Translations under genes and position numbers: made by a program
Shown here: positions 54,853 to 64,000 of the stretch, in pieces
Layout: every line of letters starts with the position of its first letter
Position numbering within the stretch: position 1 is the first letter of the stretch
Notes under the pieces: model-generated
Databases searched by the model: none
What the model was told of the DNA's origin: nothing
The model's input: only the letters and a program-made list of their open reading frames with translations
Source: Taudactylus pleione
Lineage: Eukaryota; Chordata; Amphibia; Anura; Myobatrachidae
Direction of reading: 5' to 3'
Length of the DNA stretch: 64,000 bases
NCBI GenBank assembly: GCA_031769625.1
Contig: JAUIMM010000135.1
Span: 3,183,001 to 3,247,000 of the forward strand

Positions 54853-55590
54853 AAATACTTGAATCCTACATGATAATACAAACTCAGAGGTATTAGTTGC
54901 ATACATTTGCAAATATATGATTAAGCGCCGGGCCATGTCAAGGCTCTTCTATACCGGCGTCCCTAGCATTAAGGGGTTCACGTCCGCGGCGCAAGGCACC
55001 CCAAAATAATCCAGTCCAAAAAAAAGTATCTATGTGATTTAAGTGGTGATGCCCTGAAAAAGGCCCAGCCAGAGCAACTCCGGGGGCCCCACGCCCAAAC
55101 GCTCACCCCAAAATAATTATTGCTACCTAATAGTAGCACCCACTCTGGGTCATATAATTACATATTAATGTACTGTATGATAACAGCACATGTATAAACC
55201 AAGAGCTGACTCACCTAGGAGGTACCCCAGAAACCTCCAAATGGCACCATAAGAACCAGCACATCCTCCCAATGCTGGCTCCCTTCATGCCTCACACAAC
55301 TGCAAACAAAAGGGTCGCTCACATCAGCTTAATGATATAGCACAGGTGCTTGATATAGCACAGGTGCTTGATATAGCACAGGTGCTTGTAAAGGGCAGGG
55401 TTTACACAGAACACAGAAAAAAAGGAATATTCCCTCCAGCAGACTGCAGCAATATCAACAAAAATACTTGATAGGGACGCCGGTATAGAGAAGCCTTGAC
55501 GTTGGCCCAGCGCTTAATCATATATTTGCAAATGTATGCTATAATACCTCTGAATTTCTATTATCATGTAGGATTCAAGTATTTTTGTTG
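54853..55590. repeat. Foldback with arms of about 115 bp
   Basis: TACTTGAATCCTACATGATA to ATACCGGCGTCCCTA at 54853-54967 is inverted at 55470-55590 (TAGGGACGCCGGTATAGAGA to CATGTAGGATTCAAGTA). The loop contains three tandem copies of TGATATAGCACAGGTGCT at about 55334-55388. Possible large MITE; class unknown. Confidence 0.65.
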
Positions 55591-55678
55591 ATATTGCAGG
55601 AGCGTGTATCGTTAACAATGTCTTGCATACACTCTGGACGATAACAATGTCGTTATCATTCAACTTATCGTCTAGTGC

Positions 55679-55880
55679 ACAGGTTCTCAAACTCGGTCCC
55701 GGGACCCAAAACGGTGCATGTTTTCCAGGTCTTAGTAGAGTCTGATTGGTTGCTATGGGCAACATCTCCACTTCTAAAACCTCTCACTTTAGTAAATATA
55801 CCCCCTAGAATACAGGTTCTCAAACGCGGTCCTCAGGACCCCAAACAGTGCATGTTTTCCAGGTCTCCTCATATCCATCA
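55679..55880. repeat. Two copies of a short repeat (CAGGTTCTCAAAC)
   Basis: ACAGGTTCTCAAACTCGGTC at 55679 and ACAGGTTCTCAAACGCGGTC at 55804 are each followed by CAGTGCATGTTTTCCAGGTCT-like sequence; a half CAACCAATCAG-type MITE lies between them (55735-55800). Confidence 0.55.
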
Positions 55881-55910
55881 TATCCCTGCTTCACTCACTC
55901 CGGAAGGAGC

Positions 55911-57658
55911 TGGATCAATGGCTCTTACAATGTTTTTCTTGGCTAGGAAGGATTAGCATTAAAATGCATGTCCTTCCTAGGCTTTTATATCTAATGCATA
56001 CAACTCCGATAGGACTTTCCCCTCGCTTTGTCTCTGAAGTGCAAACTCTTCTAAGTAGATTTATATGGGGGGAAGGAAACCTAGGTTTAAACATATAATT
56101 CTTTGCAGGCAAAAAAGTTGTGTTGGGCAACTAGTCCCCATGATCTCTACCTACTATCATGCTATTGTAGGGTTTTGAACTGGACCCGCGACTCAGGAGG
56201 ACAGCAATGGGTAGAAATGGAATCTGCGTCCTCTAACCTTCGCCTGGGGATGCTCTCATGGTGCTCTAAAATAGTGCGTTCATCTCACCCAACCGTTGGA
56301 CCTACGCTGGAGACATGGAGGAAGTTACAAGGTAAAAGTGATATCTCTCCCACTCCATCTCCTTTCGAACCTTTTTTATACAATTCACAATTTCCCCCTG
56401 GAGTTTTGAGGAAGGCTATTTCGCTGTGCTGAGGCTGGGCTTACCAGGGCATGTCACATACTCCATAAGGGTCAGTTATCCTTTCCGAAACTCTGTTCTG
56501 ATACTACTTTAGATGAACGAAGTTCTTGGTTTTACTTCCAGCTTCAACACTTTATTTTGTCTCTTGGGGGATACAAGGCTCTATCTAGAGATCTGACCCT
56601 CTTTAAATCTATGTGCTCCCATCAAAAAATCCCATTACGCATATTGTCTCTGGAATTTATAAGATTTTACTTCACTCTCAGTTCCCTATAAACCCTAGTT
56701 TTGCAGATGCTTGGGATCAAGATTTCTCACTAAAAGGGATACAAGTTAACTGGGAAAAGGTGTTTCAAATTTCTAGTTTAGAGGTATTGGAAACTCAATA
56801 CAAAGTTTTAACCAGATGGTATCGCTGCCCGATAGTCCTTCACAAATTTTTCCCTTCTGTGTCCCTTCTCTGCTAGCGCTGTCACAAGGAGCCAGGTACG
56901 GTGATCCATAGCTGGTGGGATTGCTCTCTCATTGCTCCGTTCTGGAAGAAAATCATATCCTTGGCCTCGGAAATAGTAGGTTACTCAGTGCCACAGGGCC
57001 CTGATTTTTGGTTGCTCTCTCATTCTAAGATCCCGGTATCACATTACAAAAAATCCCTTCTCAAGTATATTAACAATGCTGCTAGGGCGGTTCTCCCTGT
57101 TCATTGGCGTTCAAACGTCCCCCTTACAGTGTTGGAATGATGTCTACACCTAGATTTTTATATGTCCATGGACAATATTATTTATGCAGCTCCTGAGAAG
57201 CACTGAGAGTTTATAGCATTGTGGGCTCTCTGGATTAATTTCAAAGCTACTCCCTCATATAAGGCTCTCCTTCCTTGAGGATAAACTCTAGAGCTACCCC
57301 CTCGGAGTCCTTTGAATCTTTTTTTTTGGTCTGTTTATGACATCTGCTTGTCTCTGGATTTTTTCTTTCCCTTCTCTTCTCTTTATCTTCTTTTTCCCCC
57401 CTTTTTTCTTCTCTCTCTTTTTCTTTCATTTTTGATATATTTTGAGAAATGTTTTTTGAAGTATCTATTTTATAGGTTTCTATATAGTTATCTATTATCT
57501 GTTCTACATTGACTGGTGTTTTTCTAGATATATAATGTTTTACCAAATATCGACCAGTATTGGATCATATTACTTGGTTATATCTGTTACGATTTTTGAT
57601 TTCTGTAAGCTTTTTTCATAAATATTTTTGAAAATAAAGAATTTATAAAAAAAAAAAA
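55911..57658 (+). pseudogene. L1-type LINE, 5'-truncated, ORF2 C-terminal part
   Basis: Plus-strand fragments in shifting frames read KMHVLPRLLYLMHTTPIGLS, then IHSWWDCSLIAPFWKKIISL, GPDFWLLSHSKIPVSHYKKS and LLKYINNAARAVLPVHWRS, which is the cysteine-poor C-terminal region of L1/Tx1 ORF2. It ends with an A-run at 57647-57658 after AATAAAGAATTTAT. The RT and endonuclease domains are missing; multiple stops. A retroposed dead copy. Confidence 0.85.
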
Positions 57659-58379
57659 TAGTTGGATTATTCAGAAAACAATATAATAGTTTTGGAAAGG
57701 ATGCAGGAACAACATTACAGCATGATTCGGAAGTAGTTGTAGGATCAATGGCAACCCATCATTTTGGGTCTGTCCCATAGAATTAGAGCTCCTGGCTCAT
57801 AGGCAGCAATGGGGTACAGCACATTTGTTCAGATTTTAAAGTGTTAGCCCATGCTAGTTAAGAGTATGACTTATTAGTGATAGCAACATGATTAGACTAT
57901 ATTGGGGTAAATCCAATCACGAGCAAGTTTGTTTCATGAAACTCACATGAATGTACACACACACACACGAGAAATGCAAGATCCAATTAGAAATTACAGT
58001 ATGTGGTAACCAGGGCGAGGGTGTGCGACTTTTCTACAAACAGCAACCTGGGAGAAGTGCATGATAAAGTGAGGAAACCATCCTGAACCCCAAAAAATCA
58101 ACAACCGAGATAGAAGGACCATATAGAAGGTGGTTTGTGGCAACTGAGACAGCAGGACCATATAGGAGGCTGTTAGTGGGCATAGGGAAAGTACTGGAGG
58201 TTCTTCAAAGGGGTCAACAGGCTGATTTTTGCACTTTGTATTAATGATGGAAAATTATGGCAGGCAAATGTTTTTAAGTAAATGAAAGTATTTACATCAA
58301 TTTGGGGTACAGGAAAATGAGTGTATAGTAATATTTCAGTGTTTTCTACAAGTTTGTAAAAAGTTAGGTTTCTATGGGG
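57659..58379. other. No gene recognised; repeat-like
   Basis: 58260-58345 (AATTTGGGGTACAGGAAAATG) weakly recalls R1. CACACACACACACA at 57956 is a short microsatellite. Nothing else is seen. Confidence 0.35.
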
Positions 58380-58940
58380 GATGCGATGCTGCCAAATGTA
58401 CCAATATCAGCTAACACCATCTGAAGATAGCTGTAGCCAATGGGTACTTACCGCATATCAGCCGGCGGAGGGATCTCCCGGAACCCTCCACTGGCAATTG
58501 GCGCCGCTCATGCGTAGCAGCCCCGAGTGCACTCCGGCCACATCGGAGCCCGACTCCCTGCATGTGCCGGTTAATACATCCGGCCTGCATGATTGCATTT
58601 TGCAATGCTATCATGGGCGGTACTGACATGCCCTGATCACATTGCAAAAGCGATCATTAATAAATGGGCCCCTATGTCAGCATCCCGGCGTGCAGAATGC
58701 AGACGGACTAAATACCGGCGCTAAAATCCTGACAGCATCGGGATCCCGGCACCAGCATCCCAAAAACCAGCATCGGGTGTTCGGGTGATGGTTAGGGTGC
58801 GGAGTTAGGGTTAGCCATTAAGGGGAGGGTTAATCTTACCTTCTTTCCTTATGAATATCGGGATTCTGACTGTCTGGATGCCGCTGTCTGTATTATGACC
58901 AGCAGCATCCCGACCGCCGGCATTCCATACCCAACCCGTT
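58380..58940. repeat. Two adjacent interspersed repeats, including R2
   Basis: 58400-58680 shares CATGTGCCGG, TACATCCGG and ATGGGCGGTACTGACATGCC with 48430-48545. 58680-58940 is an R2-like unit with GTTAGGGTGCGGAGTTAGGG and ends CAGCATCCCGGC / CCGCCGGCATTCC. Confidence 0.5.
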
Positions 58941-59721
58941 CAAAAACTCCCCTCCCATCAATACACCTCCACATACCTGTCCTACATAATTGACACCAAA
59001 GAACAAGGGCAAGATCAACATTAAAATAGGCACATCATAAATCATTTGTTTAAAAACTATATATATTTTATGCACAAAATGATGCAATTTTTCCACTTTA
59101 AGTATTAAGGAAGACATTGGGGCTGATAGTGTAAGGGTGTACACGCCCACATGGCACTGGCCACACCTCCCATGCTTCTCACAATGGGTCCTTGATCATT
59201 TTCAGCCCCAGACCCATGTGGCCCTTAATCCAGCCATACTAAAGACCATAATAAATTATAATACATAACTAATTGTTCGATCCAGAAACAAAATGTGAAT
59301 AAATCGATCACTTATTGCTCGATCCTAAAGCTACTGTACTGTTAAAAAAAAATTAGAAGAAATATGGACATGATTTTTTTAAAAAGCAAATGAGTTTATT
59401 TTCAAATGACAGAAATACCCTCTTATCCTGAAGTGTACAGTATGTCCCTGCATTCTGGCTAAAACTTCTATGTATGACGTTATAGAGTCATATTTAGTTA
59501 ACATATTGTGACAAAGTTTTCCAACTGTGAATTAAACTTCCATTTACTATTTTATGCTAGAGCATAACAGCCTTATACCACAAAGATGTTTCCATCTGTA
59601 TGCATACATGTTCTTTGATATGTGCCCCCTGTACTGTGTATATACTTGTGCTGTAATGGAAAAATAGCTGCCATACTGACTGCACTGATGCCAGCAGACA
59701 TTCTCTTAGAAACGAGTAATG
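58941..59721. other. ZNF-B 3' flank, no other feature
   Basis: AT-rich sequence downstream of ZNF-B. It may include 3' untranslated sequence if a distal polyadenylation site is used. Confidence 0.4.
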
Positions 59722-59727
59722 TTTATT
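59722..59727 (-). promoter_or_regulatory. Possible polyadenylation signal of ZNF-B
   Basis: AATAAA on the minus strand 25 bp past the stop codon. So short a 3' UTR is unusual; further AATAAA hexamers lie downstream, for example near 59396. Confidence 0.3.
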
Positions 59728-59751
59728 GTGTAGTGTTAGAAAAGTCTACGG

Positions 59752-61664
59752 TTAGGAAATAGTGACTCTGACTGCATGCTTTGCCAAGTGCCTGGTCAAA
59801 TAATGTTTCAGCACAAAACATTTCCCACATTCTGGGCATTCAAACGGTTTATTACCTAAATGAAGTTTTCGATGAGTAATGAGGCCTGAACGGTCAGTGA
59901 AACATTTCCCACATTCCGAGCATGCAAATGGCTTCTCGCCTGTGTGAATCCTTTGGTGGGCAATAACCCCTGACTGACCCCTGAAACATTTTCCACACTC
60001 AGTACATGAAAATGGTTTTTCACCGGTGTGAACCCTTTGATGCGCCACAAGACTGGTCTTGCAGTTGAAACTCTTCCCGCACTCTGGACATGAAAATGGC
60101 TTCTCCCCGGTGTGGATCCTCTCGTGCCTGACGAGGTGCGACCGACTAGGAAAACATTTGCCACACCGAGTACAGGTGTAAGGTTGCACACCGGTGTGAA
60201 TCCTCTTATGTACGGAAAAACAAGAGCGGTCCGAAAAACACTTTCCACAGTCAGGACAGGAAAATGGCTTCTCTCCTGTGTGGATTCTCTGGTGGGTTGC
60301 AAGATTTGCGTTGCTGGCAAAACTTTTCCCACATTCCACGCACACAAAAGATTTCTCCTGAGTGTGGGTCTTCTGATGTGTGGCTAAGATAGAGTTGCTC
60401 GTGAAACTTTTGCCACATTTGGAGCAAGGGAACGGAGTCTCTCCTGTGTGAAATCTTTGATGTGTGATGAGATGTGATCTGGTAGGGAACCGTTTCCCGC
60501 AGTCAGAACATAAAAATGGCCTTTCACGCGTGTGAACGCGCTTGTGCGTATAAAGTCCAGAGCGATCTGTAAAACATTTTCCGCAATCGGGACAAGCAAA
60601 TGGCTTTTCCCCTGTGTGAATCCTTTCATGCGAGATAACATTTGAGCGATTGGCAAACCTCTTCCCACAGACGGAACAGGCGAACGGCTTCTCTCCGGTG
60701 TGAATTCTGTGGTGAGCGATAAGTTCCGATTTCCGGACAAAACATTTGCCGCAGTTGCTGCACGAGAATGGTTTGTCTCCTGTGTGCATCCGCAGATGTA
60801 CATTAAAATGAGTTATATGATTGTACGATTTACCACAGTAGGAACATATAAATAGTTTTACCGATTTCTGTTGGTCTGCAAGACCAGATTCATCTTCAAG
60901 TCGTGTCAAACTTAGTGAAAAACCCAGGTTTTCTCCTTTGTGTATTGTCCTGTGTGTAAGAATATCTTTCTCACTTACAAAATGCTTACGGCACTCTGTG
61001 TAGCTACCTACAACCTTTGCGGTGGCAGCTTCTTGGCCAACTGTATTTTCTTGGTCCCTAGTGCAGTCATTGCTGTGGCTAATAGTGAGGATGTATTGGG
61101 ATGGGCTATAATCTGGAACAGTAAAAGTCACAATGTCTGCAAGGCTTCCATCTACGGGGGCCATGGCCTCCTCTTTAACCTGAACTGTTTTGCACTCTGC
61201 GTGTGAAAGTTGGGCATTAGGATTTGTCACATGACCTTCTTCACCCCAGTCTGGCTCCTTCTTCACACTCACAGAGGCGCATTCGGTTGCTGTAAAAATG
61301 TTAGCGTCCGTAGAATTTTCTTCCTCGTGTGAAAAGGTTTCCTCCTTAACTTGAGCCACTGCACCAACATGGTCTCTCTCAAACTCTTCCTCGCAAGAGT
61401 CGGACTCTGATTTTATAGGGCTAGGTGTAGGTTGTGAGTGTGCATGTTCCATGAGTGTGTAATCACTGCTTGGTATGGTCACTGGTTCTCCAGATGATGC
61501 GGATTCATTGGTCACACACCGCGTGGTCTGTTCTTTTCTGTTCCATGGCTCGTTTTTTCCACAGCCTTCTCCGTCATGGCTAATGTCACCTCTATATTCA
61601 CAACTTGAATCTGGTACAGGAAAAGTGATGTCAAAACCATCAGGTGTATTATCCATGGATTCAC
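59752..61664 (-). CDS. ZNF-B last exon: acidic linker and 13 C2H2 zinc fingers
   Basis: A DNA-binding nuclear protein by family. The exon starts after TTTTTGTATTAG (AG at 61665-61666) in the same phase as ZNF-A exon E (two bases of a Gly codon) and stops at 59752. About 265 linker residues contain four psi-K-x-E motifs in acidic context (IKSE, VKEE, VKKE, VKEE). A degenerate finger precedes the array (YTECRKHFVSEKDILTHRTI, first Cys replaced by Tyr). Then thirteen complete C2H2 fingers follow. Three linkers depart from TGEKPF: TRERPF, TQEKSF and TGVQPY. Upstream exons with the LLTGE boxes are not in the window. An internal ATG at 61653-61655 could start a shorter product, but splicing is more likely. 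Confidence 0.92.
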
Positions 61665-62041
61665 CTAATACAAAAAAAATATATATATTACATAAAAAGC
61701 ATATATATGTGACAGGGAAATGGCAGTCAAGCGGCGTGAAATAGATATATGAACTTGACACAGTAGCACCTCGTGGCCTGAACGAACAAATCTTATTTAA
61801 TGTATTTCTATTTTTTTAGGGATTGCTGATATATAACAATTTTTTTTTTTTTTGTAATATTTGTTTGTATGTGACTATGTATGTGTTTTTATATTTTGCT
61901 TATCTACAGAGAGTACCATATTGATTATGTGAGTCTTTATTACATGAACTAGCAGAGGGGCATTATTATGGCTAATTTTGTTTGATGACAGGAAACTGAT
62001 GCCCCACACTGCGCATCGCGCTATGTTGCCTAGAAACTAAT
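61665..62041. other. ZNF-B intron start, AT-rich
   Basis: Contains a short TA run and a T-run near 61840. No other feature. Confidence 0.4.
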
Positions 62042-62395
62042 GGTGGGTACACACTACACGATATGCTCCCTGAGCGATATCGTGTAGTGTTGTCCCCGGC
62101 AGGCTGTGCTCAATGTCGTTCATGACATTGAGCACAGCAGCTCAACAATATCATTAACGATATCGTTCAGCGCCGGGCTCTCTCCCCCAGTCCCTGACAT
62201 GCAGCAACCTGACGAGATCGTCAGGTTGGCCTGCATGTCAGCCCGATGAACGATAATGACGAACGACCCGCGGGAACGCGCGTCGTCGTTATCGTTCATC
62301 TTTTTGGGGTTAAAAATGGGCGATAAAGTGGACGACTGAACGATATCGTTATCGTTCAGTCCTCCACTTTATCGCCCAGTGTGTACGCACCTTTA
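62042..62395. mobile_element. Palindromic MITE, CGAT-rich family
   Basis: GGTGGGTACACACTACACGA and the complement of TATCGCCCAGTGTGTACGCACC. Internal palindromes GATATCGTTCAGCGCCGGGC, AACGATATCGTT and GAACGATAATGACGAAC. Best preserved member of this plan with 47331-47642. Confidence 0.7.
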
Positions 62396-62599
62396 CTGTT
62401 GTGGTATAGCTTGCAGTGATGTTCGTATCCAGGTGCTGTTTAGCACAGCCCTTTTCCATGTGACTTTGTAGTATGATGTCACAGAGGTTTGCTGCTATAT
62501 GATTGGTTCTCCAACATGAGGCTTGGAGCTGGTTTGTGCTAGGGGGCGTGGCCACGTGGGCGTGCGTATCAGCACAGCATGTGCAGTCTCACAGTGATC

Positions 62600-62825
62600 G
62601 ATTGGCCTTCCACCTGGTAAGCATTATGTGTGCTATATATGTTATCTTCTGTGGCAATTGTTGGTACACTTTTCTTATGGCTTGAATAACATTGTGTTAT
62701 GGATGCACCTTGACAAAGGTCTCATATGGGGACCGAAACGTCGGACTTTACAGCTATATGACACTGGTGGTATGTGAATAAACTGGACTCAATTTCGCTT
62801 GATTATGGTGAGTGCCCTCGCTACT

Positions 62826-62830
<5 letters not shown>
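62600..62830 (+). repeat. Penelope-like relic with degenerate hammerhead-like motif
   Basis: At about 62709-62745 TTGACAAAGGTC, loop, GGGGACCGAAACGTCGG follows the hammerhead order (CUGANGA, stem, GAAAC) with two core changes. The surrounding sequence (GAATAAACTGGACTC, GTGAGTGCCCTCGCTAC) is a repeat end type I associate with Penelope-like elements. Confidence 0.4.
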
Positions 62831-62856
<26 letters not shown>

Positions 62857-62865
62857 CATACATAC

Positions 62866-64000
62866 AGTCAGGTGCATAAATATTGGGACATTGACAGAAT
62901 TTTCATATTTTGGCCTCTATTCACCACCACAATGGCTTTGAAATGAGACAAACAAGATGTGCTTTAACTGCAGACTTTCAGATTTAATTTGAGGGTAATT
63001 ACATCCAAATCAGGTGAACGGTGTAGGAATTACAACGGTTTCTATATGTGCCTCCCACTTTTTAAGGGACCAAAAGTAATGGGACAAACTAAACAATCCT
63101 AAATCTAACTTTCACTTTTTAATACTTTGTTGCAAATCCTTTGCAGGCAATTACAGCCTGAAGTCTGGAACGCATAGACATCACCAGACGCTGGGTTTCA
63201 TCCCTGGTGATGCTCTGCCAGGCCTCTACTGCAAATGTCTTCAGTTCCTGCTTGTTCTTGGGGCATTTTTCCTTCAGTTTTGTCTTCATCAAGTGAAATG
63301 CATGCTCAGTCGGATTCAGGTCAGGGGATTGACTTGGCCATTGCATAACATTCCACTTTTTAGCCTTAAAAAACTCTTTGGTTGCTTTTGCAGTATGCTT
63401 TGGGTCATTTTCCATCTGCACTGTGAAGCGCCGTCCAATGAGTTCTGAAGCATTTGACTGAATATGAGCATATAATATTGCCCGAAACACTTCAGTATTT
63501 ATTCTGCTGCTTTTGTCAGCAGTCACATCATCAATAAATACAAGGGAACCAGTTCCATTGGCAGCCATACATGCCCACGCCATGACACTACCACCACCAT
63601 GCTTCACTGATGAGGTGGTATGTTTTGGATCATGAGCAGTTCCTTTCCTTCTCCATACTCTTCTCTTTGTCTCATCTGTCCATAGGATGTTGTTGTTTGG
63701 CAAACTCTAATCTGGTCTTCCTGTTTTTGTGGCACACCAATGGATTACATCTTGTGGTGAACCCTCTATATTCACTCTTGTGAAGTCTTCTCTTGATTGT
63801 TGACTTTGACACATATACACCTACCTCCTGAAGAGTGTTCTTGATTTGGCCAACTGTTGTGAAGGGGTTTTTCTTCACCAGGGAAATAATTCTTCTATCA
63901 TCCACCACAGTTGTTTTCCGTGGTCTGCAGGGTCTTTTGGTGTTGCTGAGCTCTCCGGTGCGTTCTTTCTTTTTAAGAATGTTCCAAACAGTTGATTTGG
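62866..64000 (-). mobile_element. Third Tc1-like family, running off the right edge
   Basis: Starts CAGTCAGGTGCATAAATATT after TA. Minus-strand transposase follows. The other terminus lies beyond the window. Preceded by a TATATA run at 62832-62858. Confidence 0.9.
63119..64000 (-). pseudogene. Tc1-like transposase, frameshifted, 5' part outside window
   Basis: The main frame (63119 to about 63700) reads NILWTDETKRRVWRRKG (first Asp), [40 protein letters not shown] (second Asp) and [20 protein letters not shown] (Glu), ending CKGFATKY. The upstream part (63672-63990) carries RRIISLVKKNPFTTVGQIKN and SKSTIKRRLHKSEYRGFTTR, the second DNA-binding subdomain. A frame change near 63700 separates them. 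The catalytic triad is intact, so this copy is younger than the one at 30573, but it is broken. Confidence 0.9.

Overview
The window reads as vertebrate nuclear DNA, most likely from a frog (anuran). Three things point there: split C2H2 zinc-finger genes whose short upstream exons encode the KRAB-like boxes ending in ...LLTGE and containing EWEYxEGH that are typical of Xenopus-type zinc-finger proteins; several DIRS-type tyrosine-recombinase retrotransposons; and very dense Tc1, hAT and Harbinger-like transposon debris. There is nothing prokaryotic. The assignment rests on recalled family features, not on a database search.

Host genes. Two zinc-finger genes, both on the minus strand, are the only convincing host coding sequence. 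ZNF-A can be assembled across about 17 kb: start exon 33711-33831, second box exon 28059-28232, a shortened third exon 27714-27792 and a 12-finger last exon 16758-18382. All splice phases agree and give 651 residues. ZNF-B is represented by its 13-finger last exon, 59752-61664; its 5' exons lie beyond the right edge. Two near-identical blocks of about 0.55 kb (8371-8950 and 48970-49505), each with a ZNF143/STAF-like motif, look like duplicated promoters. If so, the window is a slice of a tandem array of minus-strand zinc-finger genes: ZNF-B, then ZNF-A with its promoter near 49.4 kb, then the promoter of a further gene near 8.9 kb whose body lies off the left edge.

Mobile DNA, left to right. 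1-7.6 kb: a Harbinger-like repeat family carrying a MITE and a 5'-truncated DIRS (DIRS-1). 7.6-16.6 kb: MITEs, a hAT element and a minisatellite inside a foldback. 18.5-22 kb: MITEs and a second hAT element. 22.2-27.7 kb: DIRS-4, inserted in a MITE inside a ZNF-A intron. 28-34 kb: MITEs and a Tc1 element. 34.5-45.4 kb: one old Tc1 copy split by a hairpin MITE, a small MITE, DIRS-3 (itself split by a MITE) and DIRS-2. 45.9-56 kb: a Tc1 fragment, a DIRS end fragment, Penelope-like relics and many palindromic MITEs. 55.9-57.7 kb: a truncated L1. 62-64 kb: MITE and Penelope-like debris and another Tc1 running off the end. All DIRS copies point the same way as the zinc-finger genes.

The strongest oddities are: the stop codon in the ZNF-A box exon that coincides with a usable splice acceptor next to a 110-bp CA repeat; two adjacent fingers identical in protein but differing by eight silent bases; a 23-bp segment inverted between two copies of one MITE; a MITE built as a string of hairpins; and the multi-layer nest at 34.5-45.4 kb. 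Boundaries of degenerate repeats are approximate because they were read by eye.
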